Assembly (NCBI GenBank): GCA_015272395.1
Contig: JACYLQ010000045.1
Location: 1 to 64,000, forward strand
Direction of reading: 5' to 3'
DNA: 64,000 nt
Origin: Calothrix sp. C42_A2020_038
Lineage (GTDB): Bacteria > Cyanobacteriota > Cyanobacteriia > Cyanobacteriales > Nostocaceae
Positions 28,046 through 36,979 of this stretch are shown in pieces. The position numbers and the translations under genes were made by a program. Below the pieces are notes generated by a model, which was not told where the DNA came from, made no database searches, and saw only the letters and a program-made list of their open reading frames with translations. Numbering within the stretch: position 1 is the stretch's first letter; every line of letters starts with the position of its first letter.

Positions 28046-29785
28046 TTATAAATTACTTGGTATAGTTTTAAACTTATCTTTTGAACCTAACGAGTAATCG
28101 TTTAACTTAAAATCGGCAAAAGGTTTTTCTTCTAACCTGTTGCGTAATGCCTCATCTAAAATCACACCATCAGATTTTTTCCTGACACCAATAATAATGA
28201 TACTGCGCTGATAAGCAGTGGCATCCTGATTGTTTTTACAATCACTGCGATTAAATTGTCCTAAATTGAGTAATCTGTACCCTTCTAAGTTATTACTATT
28301 ACTAAATAGTCTTTTAGATAATAACTGAATTTGCTTTGCTCTTTCTAACGCGCGCGCTTCTTCGGCTGTGACATTACCTTCGCATGAAGCAGTACCTACA
28401 GAAATAATTTCGCTAGGGTTTTCCATGATGCGTTGGATGCCTTCTTCTTGAAGATTATTTCTTAATGTATCGAGATTAATAACTTGGTCGTTGTGCTTAA
28501 TTTGAAAAGTGCTGCCCAAAAGCCATTTATATTCAACCGATAAAACTGCAACGTTAAATTCTGCCACTCGACCTTGACTGTCTCTACCTTCCTGATACGG
28601 AAAATAATCTACTGTTACTTTATCACCCTTCTTTCTTTGTGGCGCCTGTCCATAGCTGCCACTAATAGCATAATTATCCGAACGAGTTGCAAGTGCGAAG
28701 AGTCCTAATGACCCTAAAACAACTAATAATGCACTGAATAAAGCTAGTAAAGGAAGTTGATCACGCTTTTCCTTTTCGGGTGAAACGCATATTGGTTGTG
28801 ATGTTGTTGTGTTCGGTGATGATAAAATCTCGGTTTTTTGATTACCTACAATATTGACTGTTGCCGCACTACTGGCATTTGGGTACTGGTCAAACAGAGC
28901 TAGTCGCTGTAAAATCTCTTCAGCAGTTTTAGGACGCTTATTAATTTCGCGCGTCATTAGCCAGTCGATTAAATTAAGCAGCGCAGGTGAAATGTTTTTT
29001 GTATGAAGGCGCCATTGCAATTCATTATTATAAGCATCATACATTTCGTTATGATGCTTACCAGTGAGTAAAAACACAAAAGTACGCCCTAAAGCATAAA
29101 AATCAGACTGCGGTACAGCTCTTCCATGCAGTTGTTCGGGTGCGCTGTAACCAGAAGATGAAATCGCAGTCTGGCTACCAGAACCACTACTAACTTTAGC
29201 TATATAACTATTCGTTAATGCTTTTGCAGTGCCAAAGTCGATTAATACTAATTGCCCATTTGGGCGAATCATAACATTGGATGGCTTGATATCACGGTGT
29301 AAATATTGCTTACTATGCACCAATACTAAAATTTCAGTCAGTTGTTTTAACCATGCTACAGCCTGTTCTTCTGAAATCGGTCGATTTTGCTGCTGTTGTA
29401 ACCATCCTTCCAAATTCGGACCATCAATTTTTTCCATTGCCAAACAGTGCAACCCCAAACCGTCTCTAGTTTGATACTGAAAATAACCTTCCACTTTTGG
29501 GATACCTGGATGGTGCAACTCTCCTAGTACCGATGCTTCTTGTTTAAACAATTCAACTGCTTTAGTATCGTAATTGAGGTCTTCCTTAAGTATCTTGAGT
29601 ATTTTAGGCTCATCCCGCTCGTAAGCATCGTAAACTTTGCCAAAACCTGTTTTATCACTTAGTAAACGCATTACCCGAAAGCGTCCCAGCAACTCCAACT
29701 GTGAACCACAACTTTGACAAAAGCGGTTCTCGTCGTTATCTGGGTGGTTAGGTTTGGGACAAGTGGGATTGATACAGAGACTCAT
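28046..29785 (-). CDS. Zinc-ribbon Ser/Thr protein kinase with membrane-anchored C-terminal domain
   Basis: A 579-aa Hanks-type kinase. It starts with a four-cysteine zinc ribbon (CINPTCPKP, FCQSCGSQL; residues 4-29). The kinase domain (about 33-300) has the glycine loop TGFGKVYDAY, the catalytic LHRDIKPSN and LIDFGTAKAL, plus an APE-like YSAPEQLHG; all key residues are present. After a low-complexity linker, a membrane segment (LLALFSALLVVLGSLGLFAL, about 345-365) leads to an extracytoplasmic domain of about 200 residues with two cysteines (ASCEGN, RSDCKNN). That domain may sense a signal in the periplasm. No adjacent phosphatase or substrate gene is seen. Confidence 0.9.
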   Translation of the reverse strand: MSLCINPTCPKPNHPDNDENRFCQSCGSQLELLGRFRVMRLLSDKTGFGKVYDAYERDEPKILKILKEDLNYDTKAVELFKQEASVLGELHHPGIPKVEGYFQYQTRDGLGLHCLAMEKIDGPNLEGWLQQQQNRPISEEQAVAWLKQLTEILVLVHSKQYLHRDIKPSNVMIRPNGQLVLIDFGTAKALTNSYIAKVSSGSGSQTAISSSGYSAPEQLHGRAVPQSDFYALGRTFVFLLTGKHHNEMYDAYNNELQWRLHTKNISPALLNLIDWLMTREINKRPKTAEEILQRLALFDQYPNASSAATVNIVGNQKTEILSSPNTTTSQPICVSPEKEKRDQLPLLALFSALLVVLGSLGLFALATRSDNYAISGSYGQAPQRKKGDKVTVDYFPYQEGRDSQGRVAEFNVAVLSVEYKWLLGSTFQIKHNDQVINLDTLRNNLQEEGIQRIMENPSEIISVGTASCEGNVTAEEARALERAKQIQLLSKRLFSNSNNLEGYRLLNLGQFNRSDCKNNQDATAYQRSIIIIGVRKKSDGVILDEALRNRLEEKPFADFKLNDYSLGSKDKFKTIPSNL

Positions 29786-30099
29786 GAATTGTAGGAACTG
29801 AGAACTAGGGGAGCAATGAAATTACACTGGATGCATTTTACACAGTAGTATTCTAGCCCACATTCCGCACCCTAAGTTTCATACAGGGGTTTTTACTGAG
29901 GATTTTTTCTATAAGTAGAGTAAAAACATACTCTTGTCGTGCATCATTAAACTTATTTGCAGTATCATCAACTTAAATCTTCAACTAAAGTGGTTTACTT
30001 GTATTATTGCATTTGAGTTTTAGATTACAAGTGATTAATAATATTTATTATTATTTAGACTGTAAATTTGTCTTCGTTAAACTTATCTCAATAACATGC
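29786..30099. other. AT-rich intergenic region
   Basis: 314 bp upstream of the kinase gene. Only AT-rich sequence was seen, with no supported gene, hairpin or repeat. Confidence 0.4.
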
Positions 30100-30384
30100 T
30101 CAAGCCGAAATTCTCGATAAAATAACTCCAACTAGTACAATGAGACCTAGCGTTCTACGAAAATAATTAACACCTTGAAATAATTCTTCCCATCCCCAAG
30201 TAAACAAGGCGCCATAAGCTACTGCGTCTAACCCGATGTTGATTTCACCGCTTGTAAAAACTAGTTTGAGTAAACTAGCTACAGCCCATAGAATAATAGG
30301 TAAGTTTGGTGGTTGAGCTATAACAATATTACCATTATTATCGCGGAAAATTTTATCGAATAATGTACTTTCTGTACTCTGCAT
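30100..30384 (-). CDS. Small membrane protein
   Basis: A 94-aa protein with two or three hydrophobic segments (LPIILWAVASLLKLVF, AVAYGALFTWGWEELFQG, TLGLIVLVGVIL). The N-terminal 27 residues are polar (FDKIFRDNNGNIVIAQPPN). The amino-acid pattern is protein-like, and it appears to be a conserved type of short cyanobacterial inner-membrane protein. No domain with known function is recognised. It stands alone. Confidence 0.6.
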   Translation of the reverse strand: MQSTESTLFDKIFRDNNGNIVIAQPPNLPIILWAVASLLKLVFTSGEINIGLDAVAYGALFTWGWEELFQGVNYFRRTLGLIVLVGVILSRISA

Positions 30385-30849
30385 AGTTCAAATATATTTG
30401 TGTTGCAATGTTCAATAATATTTAATATTTACATTATTTTTTATTTCTAGTTATTAGGCTTCATTCTCAAGATATATATCAACCATCAAGAAGGAATAAA
30501 ATAGTTAGTATTTTGGAAAACATCAAAAGTTCACAAAAGTCATCTAACCTAAGACGTTGTTTGAACAGTATCAATGTTAACGCTCAAACCTAACTTCTAA
30601 CCCCACATAATTATGTTTAAAAAAATAAATACAGTATTTCCTGTTTTCATGAACTACATCAGAGCGGTCAAGGATGCCCACCCCACAAGAGATTTATCAA
30701 TTTAATTTGTACATTTAACTCTTTAGTTAGAAGATTGATTAGCCTTAATAATTATACTCTCTAAAAAAGTAGCATATTTTATATAAGTAACGCACCAGTA
30801 AATATTGTTTTCAAAATTCTGATATACATCAAAATTAGTACCATTAGTT
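30385..30849. other. Intergenic region with dispersed repeat
   Basis: 465 bp between divergent genes. It contains one copy of a dispersed repeat at 30553-30604 (AGTATCAATGTTAACGCTC then AACCTAAC), shared with 42778-42850 and 48746-48795, and a GGATGCCCACCCCAC fragment at 30672-30686. No gene was seen. Confidence 0.5.
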
Positions 30850-31716
30850 ATGGACAAGTTTGAAACGATGTTACTACCAGCTTATCTAATTACGCCAATG
30901 CTAGTGCTGGAAACCGAGCATTACACAGAGGGTATTGTGTTTGACTCTATGGGCAACCTTTATTTTTCTCAAACAAAAGCGGGAAATATTACAGTATTGG
31001 CGCCTGATGGTGAGGAGCGAATTTGGGCATCTGTTGCAGGCGCCAATGGTCATAAAATCGACGCTCAGGGAACTCATATCGTTGCCGCTGAAAAGTCATT
31101 GGTCAAGCTTGATGCTAATGGCGAGGTGATTGAAGTTATTCGGGAAGTTGATGGCAAAGCTTTGCTGTATCCTAATGATATCACGATTGATCCAGAAGGT
31201 GGTTTTTACTTTACCGACTCTGGTGACAGAAATAGCGAAAAATCAACTGGTTGTGTTTACTATGTAGATGCAGTTGGGCACATTAGTCAAGTTGCAACAG
31301 AAATTGCATTTGCAAATGGGCTTGTGCTTACACATGATAGAAAACAATTGTTTGTAGCTGAGAGTTGGCGCAACCGTATCTTGGTTTACAATGTGTTATC
31401 ACCTGGAAACTTAGGTGTAAAGCGCATTTTTGCAGAGCTTCCAACCAAACAGGGTAAGCAAATCGATAATCAGCCCGACGGTATCTGTCTGGATAAGATG
31501 GGTAATCTTTATGTAGCTCACTATGGAATGGGACAAATAATTGTCCTCAATCAAAATGGACAATTAATACGTCGATACAACAGTGGCAACCTCACAACTA
31601 GCAACTGTGCCTTTAGTAACTCCAACTTTAATTACTTATTTGTGACTGGTGGAATTGGAACAGAAGACGGCCCGGGAGGAATTTTTCGCTTACACATTAG
31701 TACAAATGAACTGTGA
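30850..31716 (+). CDS. SMP-30/gluconolactonase/LRE-like beta-propeller protein
   Basis: A 288-aa six-bladed beta-propeller of the SMP-30/gluconolactonase/LRE family, whose members are metal-dependent lactonases or related hydrolases. Blades are visible as repeats such as TEGIVFDSMGNLYFSQ, PNDITIDPEGGFYFTDSG and PDGICLDKMGNLYVAHYGMG. The conserved Glu near the N-terminus (YTEGI), Asn in YPND and Asp in QPDGICL are the usual metal ligands. No signal peptide was found. Substrate unknown. Stand-alone, followed by a MITE-like element. Confidence 0.85.
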   Translation: MDKFETMLLPAYLITPMLVLETEHYTEGIVFDSMGNLYFSQTKAGNITVLAPDGEERIWASVAGANGHKIDAQGTHIVAAEKSLVKLDANGEVIEVIREVDGKALLYPNDITIDPEGGFYFTDSGDRNSEKSTGCVYYVDAVGHISQVATEIAFANGLVLTHDRKQLFVAESWRNRILVYNVLSPGNLGVKRIFAELPTKQGKQIDNQPDGICLDKMGNLYVAHYGMGQIIVLNQNGQLIRRYNSGNLTTSNCAFSNSNFNYLFVTGGIGTEDGPGGIFRLHISTNEL

Positions 31717-31742
31717 TTGATAACAGGTTTTTTCTAAAAAAC

Positions 31743-31871
31743 CTACTGGTCTGTGTCATCAGTTTTGGTGGTGTAAATAATATCTTATGGGTCAGACATC
31801 CCTGTCTGATAGATAGAACAGGCATCCTGCCTGTTCTATAACACCTGGAAATTAATGATACAGACCACTAG
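31743..31871 (+). mobile_element. MITE-like element, copy 2
   Basis: A 129-bp element with terminal repeats CTACTGGTCTGTGTCAT and ATGATACAGACCACTAG. The inside has two hairpin-forming segments (GGTCAGACATCC/TGTCTGA and AGAACAGGCA/TGCCTGTTCT). It matches the reverse of 16749-16878 and the forward strand of 54033-54164. Confidence 0.75.
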
Positions 31872-32167
31872 GCTTGTGAGAGATGCACATTCAGATTGAT
31901 GATTTTGTCGGTTTCTTTAATATATCTTTACATTTTGCTGATAAATATACTGAGGACACTGCTGTGTGATCATGCTAATACGTAAAGACACTATGTTCAA
32001 AGTGCTTTTAAGTGACTATGCACACTGAGGAATGATAAAAAATTATTTTCATAAATCTTTGCTGGTAAGGAATTATAAAGTAAATCTAAAAAACAACTGT
32101 TGATATAAAAATAGTCTCATATTATACCTTGTATATTCTTCCCGGTGCTAAGAAAGAGGGTTTTGCT

Positions 32168-33934
32168 GTGGCAATATCGCGCGTGATAAAGATTACTAAC
32201 ATCTCTTCTCGCTATCCAAAATCGATTATTAAAGTCTCATATGGAATAATAATTGCCATTTTTTTCGTACTTGTTTGTTGGGGAATTGGACAGTTATATC
32301 AACAAGAATTAGTACAACATCAGCAGGAGATTAATACGAAAACTATAAGTGTTGATATGCTTCTCAAAACTACTTTGAGTAACGTCAACTTACTCAAATC
32401 GCAAGCTGAATATTTAATCAACCAATCTCAGATATCAATAAGCTCCGTAGATGCTGCCCGAATAAGTTACTGGTATACTACTGGTGCTTATCAAGGTTCC
32501 TATAGCTTTGACTATGCACCCAAGAACCTGTTTAGCGATGGTCAAAACTTCAATCTATTTGCATTGCAGGACGCAGATATTGGCACTGTTGGCCTTTTCC
32601 GTCGGAATAAAGGGATAAATTTGCAACGTGAGGTAGAGATGAGCTTGTCACTTGCACCCTTATTGCGACCTATTTATGAACAGTTGCCAGGTAAAGGATC
32701 GGTTCATTACACCTCACTTGCTGGACTCGCGATAACTTATCCAGCTACACCTCCAATGACTCGTGAGACACGGATAAAGACATTTCAGAAAACAATTAGC
32801 CAATTAATTATAAGTGGAATGCCAGAGGCAAACCCTGGTCACAAAAGTTATTTCACTCATCCTTATCAAGACATATCAGAAAAAGAACTAATTGTGACGG
32901 CTAGTAGTCCTGTTTACCAGGGAGATAAGTATCTTGGGAATGTTGGCATCGACTTCACCTTAGAAGCTCTGAAGTATTTTGTGAAGCAACTTGGTGGCAA
33001 TGATACTATGGTTGTAGCTGCTGAAGGGCAAGTATTGAGTTATCCAAGCTTGCAAACTCAATCTATGATGCCTGTTCATATAAACCATTTGATCAAAAAC
33101 TCTGTTGTCCGAACTAAGTTATTAGAAATCTTAAAAACTGGAAACAAAGGACAAGTTATTATAGATGGACATGTGATTACATATCAAAGATTAGATAACG
33201 CACCGTGGCTAATTATTAATATCACTCCAGTAAAAGCTTTAATTGAAAATATTTTTATAACAAAGTTATCTATTATCTTGGGATGTATTGTTGGTGTATC
33301 AACTTTATTATTGATTAGCCTTCAAATTATTAGTAGAGTGTTTGAGCTATTGAATCAGTCGTGTGCAGTTACAGAGCAAACAAACCAGAAATTGCAAAAT
33401 ACCTTAATCGAACTGGAATTTCTTGCCTATACTGACAAACTAACAGGTACTTGGAACCGTCGCTATTTTGAGCAAGTTGCATCTGCTGAAACAAATCGTG
33501 TGAAGCGTCATAATCAACCTTTGTCGCTTTTGATATTAGATATTGATTACTTCAAGAGTATTAATGACAAGTATGGGCATTACACTGGTGATGTTGTGCT
33601 ATGCGAGGTTGCTTGTCTGATCAAAGAAAATATTCGTACATCGGACGTATTAACACGTTGGGGTGGTGAGGAATTTGTCATTCTTGCTCCCTCAACCTCT
33701 ATTGCAGATGCAACTGAATTAGCCGAAAGGTTACGTTTAGTAGTTGCAGGTCATACCTGGAAAGAAGTCGGGAATATTACGGTCAGCTTTGGTGTTGCCC
33801 AGTTCCAAGAACACGAAAACCTGGATATTTGCCTCAAAAGAGCTGACTATGCACTTTACCAGGCTAAGAACAGTGGTAGAAATACTGTAATGGTAGCGCC
33901 TAATATAGTTAACCAATTTGCTTGCGCAGATTAA
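32168..33934 (+). CDS. Cache-domain diguanylate cyclase (GGDEF)
   Basis: A membrane sensor that makes cyclic di-GMP. From the GTG at 32168 (GAAAGAGGG 7 bases upstream) it is 588 aa; a TTG 39 bases earlier lacks a ribosome-binding site. A first membrane segment (IIIAIFFVLVCWGIGQLY) precedes a periplasmic double-Cache sensor domain (about 60-360), then a second membrane segment (LSIILGCIVGVSTLLLISL). After a short coiled linker comes the GGDEF domain (about 415-580), with TDKLTGTWNRRYF, the catalytic RWGGEEF (GG[D/E]EF with Glu) and NSGRNTV. No clear RxxD inhibitory site upstream of GGEEF was found. No EAL domain, so synthesis rather than breakdown. Confidence 0.92.
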   Translation: MAISRVIKITNISSRYPKSIIKVSYGIIIAIFFVLVCWGIGQLYQQELVQHQQEINTKTISVDMLLKTTLSNVNLLKSQAEYLINQSQISISSVDAARISYWYTTGAYQGSYSFDYAPKNLFSDGQNFNLFALQDADIGTVGLFRRNKGINLQREVEMSLSLAPLLRPIYEQLPGKGSVHYTSLAGLAITYPATPPMTRETRIKTFQKTISQLIISGMPEANPGHKSYFTHPYQDISEKELIVTASSPVYQGDKYLGNVGIDFTLEALKYFVKQLGGNDTMVVAAEGQVLSYPSLQTQSMMPVHINHLIKNSVVRTKLLEILKTGNKGQVIIDGHVITYQRLDNAPWLIINITPVKALIENIFITKLSIILGCIVGVSTLLLISLQIISRVFELLNQSCAVTEQTNQKLQNTLIELEFLAYTDKLTGTWNRRYFEQVASAETNRVKRHNQPLSLLILDIDYFKSINDKYGHYTGDVVLCEVACLIKENIRTSDVLTRWGGEEFVILAPSTSIADATELAERLRLVVAGHTWKEVGNITVSFGVAQFQEHENLDICLKRADYALYQAKNSGRNTVMVAPNIVNQFACAD

Positions 33935-33992
33935 TCTAACTATATCCCATATTCCGCACTTCAGCTTGAAGTACAAATAGATTACAGTAAAG

Positions 33993-34200
33993 TCAAAGCG
34001 AAAAGTCAGGATAATGCTGTGCTGTTAAAATTCGCCTGTCCTTGTGCTTGTAGTCAAAAGTAAAGTCACCTAAACGAACTACATTTGCTAACTTTCTACG
34101 GTACTGCACCTCTGGATAAGCGGCGCCAAACCTGTTCATACCCCAACCAAGTAAAGGGTGTTTTTGAATACCACGGTTTGCTACTTCCCATAAATGGCTT
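33993..34200 (-). pseudogene. O-antigen ligase/polymerase C-terminal remnant
   Basis: Read on the minus strand, about 69 codons ending in a TGA at 33995-33993 encode LWEVANRGIQKHPLLGWG and then AYPEVQYRRKLANVVRLGDF and TFDYKHKDRRIL. The HPLLGWGMNRFGAAYP block is the conserved segment of Wzy/WaaL-type O-antigen ligases. No N-terminal membrane part remains upstream: the sequence there belongs to a different frame on the plus strand. It is a fragment left by rearrangement. Confidence 0.6.
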
Positions 34201-34440
34201 GGATGGCATTCATGGCAGCAAAAAATAGAAACCCTGGCGTTACCAGTATTAATGTTCCTGATATTTTGGATAGCCTAAATTCAGGACGGCAAGAAGTAGA
34301 TAATAATACCGTTTTATCTATAGTTGTTGGAGAGGCTGGAAAGCTTGCTATGAAATTTTTTGACCATTTTAAAAGAGTTTGCGGAACTGGCTGAGGAACT
34401 GCGAACGGAACGTGATTTATATATAAATAGAGCTGCCTAA
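34194..34440 (+). pseudogene. Frameshifted small helical protein gene
   Basis: An open frame from 34194 continues as INVPDILDSLNSGRQEVDNN and then EAGKLAMKFFDHFK. It meets a TTTTAAAA run at 34367-34374, after which the next frame gives EFAELAEELRTERDLYINRAA-type helix ending in TAA at 34438-34440. Removing one A from the run would join both parts into one smooth helical protein. This suggests a recent one-base insertion or a programmed slip. Family not recognised. Its true start is unclear because the 5' end meets the O-antigen-ligase remnant. It lies 67 bp before the AAA ATPase. Confidence 0.4.
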
Positions 34441-34507
34441 TTCCTGGTTTTTCAGGTAGAGTAATGAAGCCAGTAAACAACAAGTCTGGATATGGGGAGA
34501 CTGTTCG

Positions 34508-35596
34508 ATGACGGGGAATAGTGATGATAAACAACTGTCGAGAATAGTTTTAAACGGTTTTAAGTCGATTGCCGCGTGTGACCTTGAGCTTGCCAATCTG
34601 AATGTGTTGATTGGGGTGAATGGGGCGGGGAAGTCGAATTTTATCGGCTTTTTTCGTATGATGCAGCAGTTACTTGAGGAGAATCTGCAAGTTTTCGTCA
34701 GCCGTCAAGGGGGACCCGATGCGTTGTTGCATTTTGGGCGGAAAACCACGGAAGAATTGGAGTTTCAACTATATTTTGGTAATAACGGGTACTTTGCGAC
34801 CCTAGAACCAACCCAGGACAATCGCCTAATGTTTGTGCGGGAGTCCTTCTGGTGGAACTTGGGGGGTGATCGCGAAATAGGGAAGGGGCATTTTGAGACC
34901 AAGGCTTTGGTCAGCACTGGAACTGGAATTGACAAGTATGTTTTGTCTGCAATCCAGAAGTGGCGCGTATATCATTTTCACGACACCAGCGATAGCGCAT
35001 ATGTCAAGCAACCGCACGGTATCAATGACAATGCTTACCTGCGTCCCGATGCGCGGAATCTGGCGGCTTTTCTGTATTTTTTACGTGACAGCTACCCGGC
35101 ATCTTATCAGAAAATCGTCAAAACTACCCGCCTGGTTGCGCCGTTCTTTGGGGATTTTTACCTGCGTCCTTCCCCTCAAAACAAGGAGGTAATCGAACTG
35201 GAATGGTTTGAGCGGGGGCAGGATATTCCCTTTAAGGCGCATGTGCTTTCCGATGGCACGCTGCGCTTTATCTGTCTGGCGACGGTTTTTTTACAACCGG
35301 AAGAGTTGCAACCGGAGACAATTTTGGTTGATGAGCCGGAATTGGGGCTTCATCCCTATGCTATCACGGTGCTGGCTTCGTTGATACGGACGGCTGCTAA
35401 ACAGGTAATTGTTTCCACCCAGTCCGTGGAATTGCTGAACGAATTTGATGTGGCGGATGTTGTTGTTGTTGACCGTTTGGAGGGGAAATCGTCGCTTCGC
35501 AGGTTGAATCAGCAGGAGTTGGCGGGATGGCTTGAGGATTATAGCCTGGGCGAATTGTGGAAGAAAAATGTCCTGGGTGGGAGACCTTCACGATGA
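34508..35596 (+). CDS. AAA ATPase (AAA_21/OLD-like, SMC-type)
   Basis: A 362-aa ABC-type ATPase related to RecF/SMC and the AAA_21 group. Walker A is LNVLIGVNGAGKSNFIGFF (about residues 33-51), the signature-like region VLSDGTLRFICLA and Walker B TILVDEPELGLHP, followed by the His-switch-like VIVSTQSVELLN. Relatives are usually encoded with an overlapping TOPRIM/DUF4276-type partner, and some AAA/TOPRIM pairs are phage defence systems. Here the stop overlaps an ATG (ATGATG) but the downstream frame dies after 26 codons, so the system is probably broken. The gene is noticeably GC-richer than its neighbours, with G-rich wobble positions, and lacks GGCGCC, which indicates horizontal acquisition. 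Confidence 0.8.
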   Translation: MTGNSDDKQLSRIVLNGFKSIAACDLELANLNVLIGVNGAGKSNFIGFFRMMQQLLEENLQVFVSRQGGPDALLHFGRKTTEELEFQLYFGNNGYFATLEPTQDNRLMFVRESFWWNLGGDREIGKGHFETKALVSTGTGIDKYVLSAIQKWRVYHFHDTSDSAYVKQPHGINDNAYLRPDARNLAAFLYFLRDSYPASYQKIVKTTRLVAPFFGDFYLRPSPQNKEVIELEWFERGQDIPFKAHVLSDGTLRFICLATVFLQPEELQPETILVDEPELGLHPYAITVLASLIRTAAKQVIVSTQSVELLNEFDVADVVVVDRLEGKSSLRRLNQQELAGWLEDYSLGELWKKNVLGGRPSR

Positions 35597-35974
35597 TGCG
35601 TGTCCATTTAAACGCTGCGGATTTGGGTTTAGAAATTTTAATAATTTTGAAATGCGTGCTTTACGACCAATAAGTTTTAGCCACTCTTGCCTCAGTTTAT
35701 CCCGAATATTTTGCACTGATTTTTTACTGGGTTTTATTAATAGTTTCCACCCGGATTTTGTGTTAGGAACTGGGTATTGTCTTATGTTAAAACCTAGGAA
35801 ATCGAATCCTTCTTTAAGGTGGGTAATTTTGGTCTTTTCTGTGGACAGTTTAAGACCTCTTTTACCGAGCCATTCATCCAAAGTGGATTTTGCTTTTTCT
35901 GTATCTTCCTTGTGTCCCCTGAATGCACGTATCTCGGCGGCCACCCAACAAGGCTTGCGATGCCTGTTCCACAA
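35588..35974 (-). pseudogene. Group II intron reverse transcriptase/maturase fragment
   Basis: A 128-codon open frame whose core is the thumb-proximal part of a group II intron-encoded RT: KEDTEKAKSTLDEWLGKRGL, KLSTEKTKITHLKEGF, DFLGFNIRQYPVPNTKSGW and KLLIKPSKKSVQNIRDKLR. The YADD catalytic motif expected just before it is lost (the position reads VAAEIRAF). The C-terminal X and endonuclease domains are missing: similarity ends at LLKFLNP near 35622, where it abuts the AAA-ATPase operon remnant. It is not functional. Confidence 0.8.
35593..35673 (+). pseudogene. Truncated start of overlapping partner gene
   Basis: An ATG at 35593 overlaps the ATPase stop codon (ATGA), the arrangement expected for a translationally coupled partner. 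The frame begins MMRVHLN, as DUF4276-type proteins often start with a short beta strand, but then runs into the antisense of the reverse-transcriptase fragment and stops at 35671-35673. Only about 7-10 codons look original. Identification rests on position and start, so it is tentative. Confidence 0.35.
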
Positions 35975-36179
35975 CTATAATTTACATATTTGCCTAGCTA
36001 TATGTATATATCAATATATAGCCAGCAAGCCAATTTCAATAGTTGTTTAATTACTTGTGCAAGTATTTTGTCATTGTGTTAGTGATTCTTGCTACAGAAT
36101 GTAAAATGGCATTCATGTATCAATGTCAATTAGTAGTTTTTTACACAAAATCTGACTAAAAGTGACAAATTACACTCCC

Positions 36180-36977
36180 ATGAAAAGACGTTACTTTTTC
36201 TTATCAAGTCTGGCTGCAATTTTAGTCGTGTCTTGTACATTGTTCCTGCAAACGCCGGCATCTCAAATGTTACTGGCTCAAAAGCCAGTAACATTGACCG
36301 TATCTGCGGCGGCTGACCTCAACTATGTATTTAAAGAAATCGGTGCTTTATGGGAAAAAGAAACAGGAAACAAAGTCACATTTAACTTCGGTTCTACAGG
36401 ACAACTAGCTCAACAGATCGAACGCGGGGCGCCTGTAGATTTATTCGCAGCTGCGAATAAATCCTTTATTGAAGACCTTGACAAAAAGGGACTAATAGTT
36501 AACAACACGAAAGCTCTGTATGGGCGAGGACGGATTACTGTGTGGACACGGCAAGATAGTAAACTCAATTCTAAAGACATCAAAGATTTAACCAAACCGG
36601 AATATAAGAGAGTCGCGATCGCCAATCCTGACCATGCACCTTATGGTTTGGCAGCAAGAGAAGCTATGCAGTCTGTGGGTATATGGGATGTGGTGAAACC
36701 AAAACTTATACTGGGTGAGAATATCCGCCAAACTCAACAGTATGTAGAAACTGGTAATGTTGATGTTGGTATCATTGCTTTGTCTTTAAGCGTTAACAAG
36801 CCAGGAAAATGGGAGCTAATTCCGGAAAACTTACATAAGCCAATTGACCAAATGTTGGCTGTAGTCAAAAAGAGTAAGCTCCAGACAGAAGCTCGACAGT
36901 TTGCACAATATATTAACGGTTCCAAAGGTAGACCGTTAATGAAGAAGTATGGGTTTGTTTTACCTGGGGAGGTATAA
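36180..36977 (+). CDS. modA: Molybdate ABC transporter substrate-binding protein
   Basis: Periplasmic molybdate/tungstate-binding protein that feeds the ModBC permease. From ATG 36180 it is 265 aa; an in-frame GTG at 36162 is possible. It has a lipoprotein-like or Sec signal (RRYFFLSSLAAILVVSCTLF). The SVSC-type segment LVVSC could be a lipobox with Cys at about 21. The mature domain shows VSAAADLNYVFKEIGALWEK, FGSTGQLAQQIERGAPVDLF, FAAANKSFIEDL and NVDVGIIALSLS, all typical of ModA. modB follows after 2 bases. This is the first gene of modABC. Confidence 0.92.
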   Translation: MKRRYFFLSSLAAILVVSCTLFLQTPASQMLLAQKPVTLTVSAAADLNYVFKEIGALWEKETGNKVTFNFGSTGQLAQQIERGAPVDLFAAANKSFIEDLDKKGLIVNNTKALYGRGRITVWTRQDSKLNSKDIKDLTKPEYKRVAIANPDHAPYGLAAREAMQSVGIWDVVKPKLILGENIRQTQQYVETGNVDVGIIALSLSVNKPGKWELIPENLHKPIDQMLAVVKKSKLQTEARQFAQYINGSKGRPLMKKYGFVLPGEV

Positions 36978-36979
36978 AG

